A stretch of DNA of 23,533 nt from a virus. The notes under the pieces were generated by a model. It worked only from the letters and a program-made list of their open reading frames with translations, ran no database searches and was not told the DNA's origin. Each line of letters begins with the position of its first letter. The first letter of the stretch is position 1. Of this stretch, positions 1-7,212 are shown one piece after another. The position numbers were made by a program, and so were the translations under genes. The stretch spans positions 1 through 23,533 of IMG/VR virus record IMGVR_UViG_3300030419_006188. One strand, 5' to 3'.

Positions 1-2642
1 TAATTGGCACTAGTTACATTAGCAATCTTAACTTGAGATCCTACTGAAAGTTTATGAGGAATCTCAGTAGTATAATAAGCAGTTCCACCAGTAACCCAAT
101 CAGCCTGACGAATATAACTAGGATTCCTTAATTCAGTAGCATTACTCATAGTCACTGAAGATGAGCTATAAAGAAGAGCTACTTCAGTATCAGTTGTGCC
201 AGTTACATCACTAGATTCTTGTAAAACATAGTTAGGTCTAGGAGAACGAGCTGATGTAACTCCACTAGTTGAAGGAACTACATATCTTACCTTATAAAGC
301 TTATCCTCAATACCTCTAGTATCTGGGGTTCTGGTAATGTAAGTTCTAGATGTTGCATCACCCAGATGAGTAGTTCCCAAACTGACTACTCTAGGGTAGA
401 TATCATTATCTGTAGATACACCAACATACCATTGACTATTATCACTATCATATTGAACTGGGTGTCCTATATCACCTGCATTCTTATCACTTACTCTACT
501 TTCACAACTTAAAGTTCCTCCTAATGCGTTAATAGTAACCTTAATAGCATTGGTAGCATCAGTAGGAGTAGCAGCAACCTGAATCTGGTCTGTTTCTAAA
601 CTATTAGTAATAGCGTAATATAAGGTATTAGCTTTAATTCCATCAGGTAACCGAGCATTATCACTTCTAAAACGAATAGATTCTCCATTGAGGAAGGTAT
701 GATCCTGAGTAAAGGTAATGGTATTAGAAGTAATGCTATTACCTCCACCTACACCTGTACTTCTTCCAACAGTAAAGCTCTTCATAGAACTTATTTGACT
801 GGAAACTCCTACAAGTTTCTCAGTTTGAGCCATAATAATGCGAGCATCATAATTAACTGTTCCTATACCAACACTCAACTTATCATTTACCTTCGCACCA
901 ACTCTATATCCCTGTACTACTGAAGGAGGAGCAGCTGCTTCATTAGTTTCTCCATATAGATATAATCTACTAGTAGATCCTATACCAATAGTCTGTGAAA
1001 CATCAATAGAATTCCATTCCAACTTAAGGTCACTGGTTGAAATCTCTTTCGGTGGAACAATATTAGTAATATATCCTGTATCATCTCTTGAGAAAGCAGA
1101 ATCTCTAAATCCTACTCCAGCAAATCCAGCTTGACCAAAGTTAGAGTTGGAGTTAGTAATAGAGAAGTCTCCACCACTTTCAGTCACAAAATGTCTATCA
1201 AAACCAACAGCAAAGATAGAAACTAACTGCAATACCGCATTATTTGATGCTTTAATGTGGTAGTTGGCGTAAGCTGGTTTATACTTAGCGTCAGAATTAC
1301 TATGAATATTAGCAATACTAGTACTATCGTCAAAAGCACCACTAGTAGTATTAAATTTAACAAAAGCATTATCATCTTTCTGTAAACTGACTCCAGTAAA
1401 TTGAGCCAGGACCATAGATCTAAATCCACTTGCCTTAGATCCATCGGCATGCATACCACACATACCCCACACAGATCTCAAAGAACAATTGAAGATGTAT
1501 GGAGATGAACCAGCAACTGTGTCAATATCTAACTCTAATATACCATTAGAATATCCAGGTGTAACAGTAGATGGAGCAACCGTCGCATTATACTTAAACT
1601 TAGTCGTTCCTGTAGAAGTAGTCGTTAGAACTTCATTAACAACAAACTGACCATTATAATCCCCATCACTAATACCACTCATCTGGAAGGATGTGTCAAC
1701 ATTTAATCCAGGAACAGCTTCGGAAGTTTCTACAGTAATAACCTTAGTAGAAGCTGTACCATCACCAGAGAAGATATTACTAATACTATAAGTTCCACCA
1801 GTAGGACCAACAATTCTATATTCTTCAACTTTAGGTTGAATATCAACACTACTACTTGGATAATCAGGTTCTATCTTACGTCCAGAAGCAGTACCATACG
1901 CCAGACCTACTTTTTCATAATAAACATCTAAATCTGTTCTATCAGTAGAATATGTCTGGAAGGTATCATTAATACTAATATTATTAACACCATCAGCAAA
2001 CTCAAAACAAGTTAATTTGTGGTGAGAGAAGTTAGGAACATAGGTAGAAGTTGTATAATCCTTATATACTTGTCCATTGGGGTCACCATCAAACATAGTG
2101 ACTTGAAGGAAATAACTTCCACCAGTTACTCTAAACAGAGCTGATCTGTCAATATTATCATTAGAAGGATTAGGAACATACTTAGGACGTATCTTTACTT
2201 TACGCAAATCCAGTCCAACTAAAGATATACCCCTAGGAATAATTACACCACCATGAATACTATTAAACTTATAAAGAATATTATCTTGGGTATTAATATC
2301 AAAATTGGAAGTAGCATTTAAGGCAGGAAAATCAGAAGATGTAGTACCATCTCTCAATCGGAAATTACCTGTACCATCAGGAATCCATCCTGGTCTATTA
2401 TCTATGAGGTGTTCTCCAGGTTGGAGATAGATAGTCGTCTTTCCGAATCTATCATTATCCAATCCTTTCTGATATGAAAATCTTGCTGCTTCAATTAGTG
2501 CCCTTTGAATGGTAAGAAAGGGACGTCCCATTGAATTACCAGTATTCTCAATACTATCTGTAGCGTCCAGATCATTAGGACTCACATAAAGGATGTTACC
2601 ACGAACATTCTTCAGAAAATTATCTAATCGACTTAGTGGCAT
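1..2642 (-). CDS. Large virion structural protein, beta-helix-like N-terminus (3' end outside window)
   Basis: An uninterrupted frame of 880 codons starts at the ATG at 2642 and runs off the left edge, so the C-terminus is missing. The protein begins MPLSRLDNFLKNVRGNILYV and continues with a G-N-S-x-x-R-P-F-x-T-I-Q-R-A-L stretch (about residues 35-50) and IYLQPGEH (about 71-78). That layout resembles the start of right-handed beta-helix tail-spike proteins. A later block with GMCGMHADGSKASGFRSM (about residues 391-408) I recognise from memory as conserved in large cyanophage myovirus structural proteins. The body is rich in Ser, Thr, Gly and Val with no membrane segment, as expected for an extracellular virion part. 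It lies last in the fibre/baseplate block and has its own late promoter 29 bases upstream. Role as fibre, adhesin or baseplate appendage is inference; no enzyme motif was recognised. Confidence 0.85.
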   Translation of the reverse strand, partial: MPLSRLDNFLKNVRGNILYVSPNDLDATDSIENTGNSMGRPFLTIQRALIEAARFSYQKGLDNDRFGKTTIYLQPGEHLIDNRPGWIPDGTGNFRLRDGTTSSDFPALNATSNFDINTQDNILYKFNSIHGGVIIPRGISLVGLDLRKVKIRPKYVPNPSNDNIDRSALFRVTGGSYFLQVTMFDGDPNGQVYKDYTTSTYVPNFSHHKLTCFEFADGVNNISINDTFQTYSTDRTDLDVYYEKVGLAYGTASGRKIEPDYPSSSVDIQPKVEEYRIVGPTGGTYSISNIFSGDGTASTKVITVETSEAVPGLNVDTSFQMSGISDGDYNGQFVVNEVLTTTSTGTTKFKYNATVAPSTVTPGYSNGILELDIDTVAGSSPYIFNCSLRSVWGMCGMHADGSKASGFRSMVLAQFTGVSLQKDDNAFVKFNTTSGAFDDSTSIANIHSNSDAKYKPAYANYHIKASNNAVLQLVSIFAVGFDRHFVTESGGDFSITNSNSNFGQAGFAGVGFRDSAFSRDDTGYITNIVPPKEISTSDLKLEWNSIDVSQTIGIGSTSRLYLYGETNEAAAPPSVVQGYRVGAKVNDKLSVGIGTVNYDARIIMAQTEKLVGVSSQISSMKSFTVGRSTGVGGGNSITSNTITFTQDHTFLNGESIRFRSDNARLPDGIKANTLYYAITNSLETDQIQVAATPTDATNAIKVTINALGGTLSCESRVSDKNAGDIGHPVQYDSDNSQWYVGVSTDNDIYPRVVSLGTTHLGDATSRTYITRTPDTRGIEDKLYKVRYVVPSTSGVTSARSPRPNYVLQESSDVTGTTDTEVALLYSSSSVTMSNATELRNPSYIRQADWVTGGTAYYTTEIPHKLSVGSQVKIANVTSAN

Positions 2643-2671
2643 CTCTTTTGCGCAGTAATTCTATTATGACT

Positions 2672-2679
2672 TATTTATC
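2672..2679 (-). promoter_or_regulatory. T4-type late promoter (GATAAATA) for the large structural gene
   Basis: The minus strand reads GATAAATA, matching the NATAAATA late -10 element used by T4-like phages with gp55, gp33 and gp45. It lies 29 bases upstream of the ATG at 2642, the same spacing (26-29 bases) as the other late promoters here, and just downstream of a terminator. Confidence 0.7.
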
Positions 2680-2683
2680 GCAT

Positions 2684-2705
2684 AAAAAACCCCCCAAGAA
2701 GGGGG
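2684..2705 (-). terminator. Rho-independent terminator after the 63-residue gene
   Basis: The minus strand reads CCCCC, a TTCTT loop, GGGGG, one more G, then six T. The hairpin starts 8 bases past the stop codon of the 63-residue gene, ending that small-gene cluster. The plus strand lacks a clean U-tract after the hairpin, so direction is minus. Confidence 0.85.
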
Positions 2706-2712
2706 TTATTTA

Positions 2713-2904
2713 TTAATTCTTCCATCCATTCTCTTGACCTTCATATTCATGATTATCTACCATATTTTCAACCTTAACAGCCACATCAGTCATTGCCTGT
2801 CTTAAGTCAAATTGTTGTCCTGATTCTTGATTTCCCGTCGTAGGATCTATCAATGACCATCGCCATTGTTTCATATGTTTGGAATACCAGAGTTTAATAT
2901 CCAT
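2713..2904 (-). CDS. Small conserved hypothetical protein, 63 residues
   Basis: Unknown function. The 63-residue protein begins MDIKLWYSKHMKQWRWSL, has an ESGQQ motif (residues 27-31), and continues into a probable amphipathic helix (about residues 34-50) and an acidic tail. It is soluble, with no membrane segment or signal peptide and no cysteine. Small proteins with this W-x-W and ESGQQ pattern are, from memory, common in T4-like cyanophages, but I cannot name a family. It starts 11 bases after the stop of the 44-residue gene and is followed by a strong terminator, so it is probably the last gene of a short small-gene unit. The Shine-Dalgarno signal is weak (GGGG about 16 bases upstream). 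Confidence 0.75.
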   Translation of the reverse strand: MDIKLWYSKHMKQWRWSLIDPTTGNQESGQQFDLRQAMTDVAVKVENMVDNHEYEGQENGWKN

Positions 2905-2915
2905 ACATTATTTAT

Positions 2916-3050
2916 TTACCCCATCATCCATAAAAAATCTAGATAAGACTCTGTTTCGGTATAAACACCTTTAGTAGTGTCATTTGATAAAGGAGCACCT
3001 GGACCATGAGCTTCTGGAGGATTTTTAGATTTTTCTTTCTTTTCTGCCAT
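2916..3050 (-). CDS. Small hypothetical protein, 44 residues
   Basis: A 44-codon frame from the ATG at 3050 to a TAA at 2916. The protein begins MAEKKEKSKNPPEAHGPGAP and ends with LDFLWMMG: a basic start, a Pro/Gly-rich middle and a short hydrophobic end. No family is recognised. Support comes from its fit in the same-strand gap between two other small genes, its tight 11-base spacing to the next gene, and a composition unlike a random frame. Against it, no clear Shine-Dalgarno sequence precedes the ATG, and it starts just downstream of a terminator, so it needs readthrough or its own promoter. Role unknown. Confidence 0.55.
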   Translation of the reverse strand: MAEKKEKSKNPPEAHGPGAPLSNDTTKGVYTETESYLDFLWMMG

Positions 3051-3068
3051 TTTAAAAAGTAATAGAGT

Positions 3069-3097
3069 AAAAAAATTTGGGAGATTATTTTTCCCCC
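3069..3097 (-). terminator. Rho-independent terminator after the 74-residue gene
   Basis: On the minus strand GGGGGA (3097-3092) can pair with TCTCCC (3084-3079; one G-U pair) across a 7-base A/T loop. This is followed by AAA and seven T. The hairpin's left arm is part of the 34-base repeat shared with the gp32 3' end. It should end transcription of the 74-residue gene. Confidence 0.7.
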
Positions 3098-3126
3098 GAT
3101 TCTGTAACTAAAAGTTGAATTTCCCT
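3093..3126 (-). repeat. 34-base dispersed repeat, copy A (3' end of 74-residue gene)
   Basis: The sequence matches 20237-20270 at 31 of 34 positions; the last 17 bases on the plus strand are identical. In both copies the repeat begins at the stop codon of a minus-strand gene and leads into a C5/G5 run and then a T7 tract. See the matching copy and the finding. Confidence 0.85.
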
Positions 3127-3349
3127 ACAGAGGATTTACATAAACTAATACCTCATCAGGTACAACCGCCCTTACTAACTCAAGTATATTCATAAACTCT
3201 TCTAAGTTTTCACAATCCACCTCCTTTTCATCTCCATGACTGGATAGAAGACGCACATTTCTCTTCATAGGATCGACAATACACCTGGTAACGTATTCAT
3301 CCTCCTCATTCTCCGTCACATAATCCTCAAAATTGTACTTAGGTTCCAT
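3125..3349 (-). CDS. Small acidic hypothetical protein with its own promoter and terminator
   Basis: Unknown function. The 74-residue protein starts MEPKYNFEDYVTENEEDEYV and is strongly acidic, with many Glu/Asp residues. A central segment (about residues 24-36) looks like a short beta hairpin, and the C-terminal half (about 47-72) looks helical, ending VLVYVNPL. It has two cysteines (C23 and C46) but no recognisable zinc motif. The gene appears to be a separate transcription unit: an extended -10 host-type promoter lies 22 bases before the ATG, and a terminator with the gp32-like 3' element follows the stop. GGAGGGG lies about 13 bases upstream of the ATG as a ribosome site. The acidic character and likely early expression fit a small host-takeover or DNA-mimic protein, but this is speculation. 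Confidence 0.75.
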   Translation of the reverse strand: MEPKYNFEDYVTENEEDEYVTRCIVDPMKRNVRLLSSHGDEKEVDCENLEEFMNILELVRAVVPDEVLVYVNPL

Positions 3350-3370
3350 AGAAATCTAAATTACCCCTCC

Positions 3371-3376
3371 ATTATA
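3371..3376 (-). promoter_or_regulatory. Host sigma70-type extended -10 promoter for the 74-residue gene
   Basis: The minus strand reads TGGTATAAT, a perfect TATAAT -10 box with the TG of an extended -10. A -35 is poor at best (TTAGGA with an 18-base gap). It sits in the 37-base gap between the 54-residue gene and the 74-residue gene, about 22 bases before the start codon. Confidence 0.6.
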
Positions 3377-3386
3377 CCACATATCC

Positions 3387-3551
3387 TCAAAGCGTCCTAA
3401 CTATTTTAAGAAGTGTAGCATCAGCTCCCCCAGCACACAACTCTTTATACTTCTTTTCACATTGTTCTCTAGTCAAATTTAAAAACTCTGTATCCACAAA
3501 ACCAGTGGTGGTCTCTGTCATAATCTTGTATCTAAAATTTTCTTCAGTCAT
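3387..3551 (-). CDS. Small conserved hypothetical protein, 54 residues
   Basis: A 54-codon frame from the ATG at 3551 to a TGA at 3387. The protein begins MTEENFRYKIMTETTTGFVD and ends KIVRTL. The layout is a short beta hairpin (about residues 6-22) followed by a helix containing LTREQCEKKYKEL (about 26-38). Proteins with this MTE(E)NFRYKI start and VRTL end are familiar from cyanophage genomes, but I know no function. GAGG lies about 8 bases upstream of the ATG, a good ribosome site. The gene follows the glycine-rich fibre gene after a 34-base gap that may contain a weak late promoter. It is likely soluble and cytoplasmic. Confidence 0.7.
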   Translation of the reverse strand: MTEENFRYKIMTETTTGFVDTEFLNLTREQCEKKYKELCAGGADATLLKIVRTL

Positions 3552-3574
3552 TTTACATCCTCATGTCAGTAAAG

Positions 3575-3582
3575 TATTTAGA
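3575..3582 (-). promoter_or_regulatory. Possible weak late promoter (TCTAAATA)
   Basis: The minus strand reads TCTAAATA, one base from the TATAAATA late element. It lies 23 bases upstream of the 54-residue gene, similar to the 26-29 base spacing of the clearer late promoters. The mismatch lowers confidence. Confidence 0.3.
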
Positions 3583-3585
3583 GTG

Positions 3586-4650
3586 TTACATCTTTTCTAT
3601 TCTGCCACCACCAGCACCACCATTTGCTGATCCAAAAGTTCTACCATAGGCAGGACTAGAATAAGGATTAGCTACAGTGCTTCCTGAAGCATCCCATTCA
3701 TCATCAAAACTTCCACTATTATTTCCACCTTCTCCAGCTTCACAAGCACCAGTAGCTCCTCCACTTACATGAGCTCCGGCACCTCCACCGCCACCATTAG
3801 TACCTCCACTACCACCAGCACCAAAAGTATTACATCCTCCTCCTCCAGTAGCTTGGCCACCACCACCTACTGGACTAACACTTCCTCCGGCCATTCCACC
3901 GCCGCCTCCACCAGCGATCATTCCATCAAAGTGAGAAGATCCTCCTCCTCCACCACCCATCCAAGTGCCTAAAGGATTAGTAAAGTATCCACCACCCCCT
4001 CCAGCTCCATATCCTGGTCCGGGTTGTGCGCCTCCTCCTGAACAATTAGTGGGACCAGATGGCTGAGTAGGATCACAACGCTCTCCCTCACCTCCACCTT
4101 GACCAATAGTAATTGTAACAGGAGCAGGAGAAGGATACGTGACTGTCTTTCTTACAGATCCACCAGCACCTGCTGCTCCTCCTGCACCAGATCCTTTACC
4201 TCCAGCGGCTCCCCATAGAGTAATCCTATAAGTTCCGGTCTGGAAAGTAACTGTGGTAGTAGCATTAACATCCGCATTGGTAGGAGTGGTAATTGTCAGG
4301 TTGGAACCCGTTACCCATGGCGACGTATAATCAATAGAAGTAGACCAACTAGACCACAATCCAGTATTAGATTTATATCTACATCTTACATATCTTGTTC
4401 CACCACCCAAATTACCAGTAGTAATAGTAGTTAAATTAGAAGTATTATTAAGAGAAGACCAAATTACACTGGAAAATCCAGAGTCGGAAGCTACTTCCCA
4501 ATCAGTCGCAGCATGTGTAATACCCCCAAAAGCTACAAAAGCACTTGCAACAATGGTAGGAGTGGGTGTGTCATCAATTTCACCTGAGGTGGGAGATGTT
4601 ATAGAAGGAGTGGCTACAAAAGATCCTCCCATCAGTCCTTTATTCAACAT
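3586..4650 (-). CDS. Glycine-rich tail-fibre adhesin-like protein with FN3-like domain
   Basis: This 354-residue protein has two parts. Residues about 14-113 look like a fibronectin-III-like beta domain (TPTIVASAF, then DWEVASDSGF, then TRYVRCRYKS and LWSSWS). Residues about 140-354 are a glycine-rich region that begins with ITLWGAAGGKGSGAGG and holds repeated Gly5-Gly8 runs and a few cysteines (in ERCDP, TNCSGG, GGCN and GACEAG). The arrangement recalls the polyglycine sandwich adhesins of T-even fibre tips (gp38 type) and Gly-rich phage tail proteins; this is a similarity of composition, not a confirmed homology. Its start overlaps the stop of the upstream fibre gene by one base (TAATG), so the two are probably made together. 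A receptor-binding tip or fibre accessory is the likely role. The gly-rich part is low complexity, so family searches may mislead. Confidence 0.75.
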   Translation of the reverse strand: MLNKGLMGGSFVATPSITSPTSGEIDDTPTPTIVASAFVAFGGITHAATDWEVASDSGFSSVIWSSLNNTSNLTTITTGNLGGGTRYVRCRYKSNTGLWSSWSTSIDYTSPWVTGSNLTITTPTNADVNATTTVTFQTGTYRITLWGAAGGKGSGAGGAAGAGGSVRKTVTYPSPAPVTITIGQGGGEGERCDPTQPSGPTNCSGGGAQPGPGYGAGGGGGYFTNPLGTWMGGGGGGSSHFDGMIAGGGGGGMAGGSVSPVGGGGQATGGGGCNTFGAGGSGGTNGGGGGAGAHVSGGATGACEAGEGGNNSGSFDDEWDASGSTVANPYSSPAYGRTFGSANGGAGGGRIEKM

Positions 4651-5663
4651 TATGCGTATCCTACCCCCAAAGTACTGACATATACATTAGTTCCATTATC
4701 GGGAGTAAAGAAAGAGAAAATATCAGTAGTAGCTGTAGCAGACCAAGTAGGAGCAGCACCACCCTGCCACTTTCCATTTGTCATGGTAATACTTCTAGTT
4801 CCTGTTCCAGTCCAGGTAACAATTACAATTCCTGAACACATCTTACTTGCTACTGAATTAGTAACTGTAAAAGTAACAGCATTTGTTCCAGCAATAGTAC
4901 AAGTAAACACAGAACCTGCACTTACATCTAAATTATTAGATCCCGTTATAGTACCCAAAGCAGTTACACTTTCAGTATACCCAGCAAAACCAGACACTCC
5001 ACTCGCAGTTAGATTACTAACTCCTAATTCATCATCACTTGGATTATATGTTAATTGACTATCAACCCTACAAGGATTATTACCGGATGTAGCTCCTAAA
5101 AATACAACATACTGGGTGGCGTCTGTAGAATCTAAATTAGTTCCTACATTAGAAGCATTAGCCACACTAGTTGTACTAGGAGCAATCCATTCTAAATCTG
5201 TACCATCAGAAGAAAGTATTTGTCCCGAAGTTCCAAAATCCCCATCCCCATCATATAATTTTCCTTCCATGTATACATCACCATTAAAAGTAGATATACC
5301 AGTAACCTTAAATGAATCAGTTGTAGTAATACCACTCACTTTAAGATGACTGCCCATTGTGGTTACACCAGAGACACTCAACCCCGTAGTCACTCCAGAT
5401 ATAGTTAAACCACCATCAATAATTCTTACTCCACTTCTAGCTGTAATAAATCCGATAGAATCTATATTAGTTACATCTTCATAAGTTATAGTACCACCAA
5501 CAGAGATACTAGTAGCAAAAGAAACATGATTTAGAAATGTACAAATACCTGATACATACAACTCACTACTAATGCCAGCTCCTCCACCCTCTTCTTTAAT
5601 AAGAGCAATAGTAGATGACCCTGCGGCAACTTGATCATCAAAGTTGTAGTAATGTAAGGACAT
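4650..5663 (-). CDS. Tail fibre-like structural protein, beta-repeat type
   Basis: A 337-residue protein, rich in Ser, Thr, Gly and Val, with no enzyme motif. It starts MSLHYYNFDDQVAAGSSTIA. Residues about 60-80 hold VTNIDSIGFITARSGVRI, a phrase recurring in cyanophage fibre and structural proteins. The next 60 residues repeat short units of the type SGVTT / SGITT / TGIST, typical of a trimeric beta-structured shaft. The C-terminal third (about 225-337) is a separate beta domain with TFTVTNSV and TGTRSITMTNG segments, perhaps a tip domain. TAGGAG lies about 7 bases before the ATG. It ends in a one-base overlap with the glycine-rich gene. Inferred role: shaft or distal part of a virion fibre used in host attachment. 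Confidence 0.75.
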   Translation of the reverse strand: MSLHYYNFDDQVAAGSSTIALIKEEGGGAGISSELYVSGICTFLNHVSFATSISVGGTITYEDVTNIDSIGFITARSGVRIIDGGLTISGVTTGLSVSGVTTMGSHLKVSGITTTDSFKVTGISTFNGDVYMEGKLYDGDGDFGTSGQILSSDGTDLEWIAPSTTSVANASNVGTNLDSTDATQYVVFLGATSGNNPCRVDSQLTYNPSDDELGVSNLTASGVSGFAGYTESVTALGTITGSNNLDVSAGSVFTCTIAGTNAVTFTVTNSVASKMCSGIVIVTWTGTGTRSITMTNGKWQGGAAPTWSATATTDIFSFFTPDNGTNVYVSTLGVGYA

Positions 5664-5673
5664 CTATATTCTC

Positions 5674-6492
5674 CTACTTATTAACACTATATGCACTATT
5701 ATCACCAGGATAATCATCTGAAGTTTCACCTTCATACTCCACAATCAATTTTTCTCCATCAATTCTTTCACCATAGATGTGATAAAAACAATTAATAGGC
5801 ATAGAAGCATTAGCTTGGAGATGTACCTTCTCGATGTCCCATCTCTTCACAATAATGTCTTGATGAGCACCAATAGGTTGAAGTTGAACCGTAATAGATT
5901 GAGGATCCACAAAACCTTTCCAATAAGAAGGAAGGACAATCTCATTGGTATTTTTTACTTTTCCTCTAATATAAACACCGGATTCCGGTCCTTCCAGACA
6001 AACATGTCTTAATCTCCACCCTTCTTTAGTAGGATGAGGAATATCAAATGGTTTTCTAGTACTTAATTTCTTACCATTTTTAGTAGCAATACAATCATCT
6101 CCATTAACATCATCAGAGGCAGTTAATTCACCACCAAGTGTAATATTATCACTTACTATAACATTATCCCCTACTGTTACATCATCTGCGACATAAAGAT
6201 CTCCAGTCTGTCCTTCACTATTAGCATCTATCCTAACATTCCCTTTAACTTTTAAAGAAAGAGTAGGATGTTCTTCTCTATCTGTATTGACTTCTGGACC
6301 TATCATCACAGTAGCATCAGGAACTAGTTCTCCTCCTCGTCTAACTCCTGAAAATTCAGGACACTTTCCTACAAGCAAAGGTCCTTCAATATAACCTGAC
6401 CCTCTTATTTCATTCCTTCCCCGCCCCAAAACTTCAGGAGCTCCCCAGCCTACAAATAATCTTTTTCCTACAAATAAATCTGATAATTTCAT
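5674..6492 (-). CDS. Fibre/structural protein with conserved PHPTKEGWRLRHVCLEGPE domain
   Basis: A 272-residue protein. The N-terminal part (residues 1-135) is beta-rich, with hexapeptide-like stretches such as LYVADDVTVGDNVIVSDNIT (about 99-118) that suggest a beta-helical shaft. The C-terminal half starts with KPFDIPHPTKEGWRLRHVCL followed by EGPESGVYIRGK (about residues 148-180) and ends with FYHIYGERIDGEKLIVEYEG. This domain occurs widely in tail-fibre and structural proteins of marine T4-like phages, where it caps a fibre. A near-perfect AAGGAGG Shine-Dalgarno lies 8 bases before the ATG. The gene sits 12 bases after the spike-like gene and 10 bases before the next fibre gene. The role in host attachment is inferred from family and context. 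Confidence 0.75.
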   Translation of the reverse strand: MKLSDLFVGKRLFVGWGAPEVLGRGRNEIRGSGYIEGPLLVGKCPEFSGVRRGGELVPDATVMIGPEVNTDREEHPTLSLKVKGNVRIDANSEGQTGDLYVADDVTVGDNVIVSDNITLGGELTASDDVNGDDCIATKNGKKLSTRKPFDIPHPTKEGWRLRHVCLEGPESGVYIRGKVKNTNEIVLPSYWKGFVDPQSITVQLQPIGAHQDIIVKRWDIEKVHLQANASMPINCFYHIYGERIDGEKLIVEYEGETSDDYPGDNSAYSVNK

Positions 6493-6504
6493 GTAATTTC
6501 CTCC

Positions 6505-7212
6505 TTAATCACAGTCATGGGCATGAAGACCCAAGAACCGTAAAACTCCACTCTTTTGTCTCATCTGTCTTTCAAAAGGATTATCTCCTTTAGATCCATT
6601 AACAGATGTAGCTCCATCTGCCATATCAATAGTCCCACCATATAAATTTAAGGTAGACATCCCCTCCAATTGTAAAAGCTTTTCTGCAAACATTTTACCA
6701 GTAACTTTACATTTTATATCAATAGATTGTTCTGCGTCAAGTACTATATTGTTATTAGCACTCACATTAAAATTACCACTTTCACCAGTAGGTCCAGTAG
6801 CTTTAAAAATAAAATCCTCTGCTTCAAACTTAATCTTACCACTAGGAGCCATAATAACTATATCTCCATTCACTGCCTCCATATAAATGGCAGTAGTAGC
6901 ATCTGATTTAGGAGCTGGAGGTCTAACACTAGTTATACCTGCATTAAAATCAGCAAGTTGTTGGTTGTAAGTAGTCTCTACAGCACCTATATTATCACCA
7001 GCTTTTACTTGAAAAGAACCTTTAGATCTACAAATAGTTCCTTCTTTCCGAGAAGGACTTCCAGTAGCACATAAAGCTATGTAATGATTGAAACTCCTAC
7101 AGTTTCTAATCATTACTGCATCAAGTTCATTATCCCAAGTAATATGACCAAAGGCGTATTCACCTTCGGCTGTTCCGCCCCGAACGGTATGGTAGGTAGT
7201 TTCTTGTGACAT
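6505..7212 (-). CDS. Baseplate spike-like beta-rich protein downstream of gp5
   Basis: A 235-residue protein whose ATG directly follows the TAA of gp5 (TAAATG). Residues about 108-205 are a run of short beta strands (YMEAVNGDIVIMAPSGKI, then NFNVSANNNIVLDAEQSIDI, then KLLQLEGMSTLNLYGGTI). The pattern resembles the C-terminal beta-prism needle of T4 gp5 and VgrG-type spikes, where the phrase NGDIxI.A.GKI recurs. The end contains LHAHDCD, and the last residues could bind a metal, but that is a guess. Context and fold pattern suggest that this gene supplies the needle or a spike accessory as a protein separate from gp5. It might also be another hub-associated structural protein. Confidence 0.65.
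   Translation of the reverse strand: MSQETTYHTVRGGTAEGEYAFGHITWDNELDAVMIRNCRSFNHYIALCATGSPSRKEGTICRSKGSFQVKAGDNIGAVETTYNQQLADFNAGITSVRPPAPKSDATTAIYMEAVNGDIVIMAPSGKIKFEAEDFIFKATGPTGESGNFNVSANNNIVLDAEQSIDIKCKVTGKMFAEKLLQLEGMSTLNLYGGTIDMADGATSVNGSKGDNPFERQMRQKSGVLRFLGLHAHDCD

Noticed and set aside
1223-1459. 78-codon minus-strand frame starting at 1459
   Set aside because: It overlaps the large structural gene in another frame on the same strand; the real frame is open throughout and encodes the conserved GMCGMHADGSK block.
2707-2714. AATAAATA late-promoter match on the minus strand
   Set aside because: It lies at the stop of the 63-residue gene with a terminator directly downstream, so a transcript would end at once; kept only as a note in the terminator/promoter finding.
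2906-2917. AAATAAATA stretch before the 63-residue gene
   Set aside because: It lies only a few bases from the start codon, so a late transcript would begin inside or past the gene start.
3101-3116. Hairpin AACT-TTT-AGTT within the 34-base repeat as a conserved RNA structure
   Set aside because: The pairing is broken in the second copy, so it is not conserved between copies.
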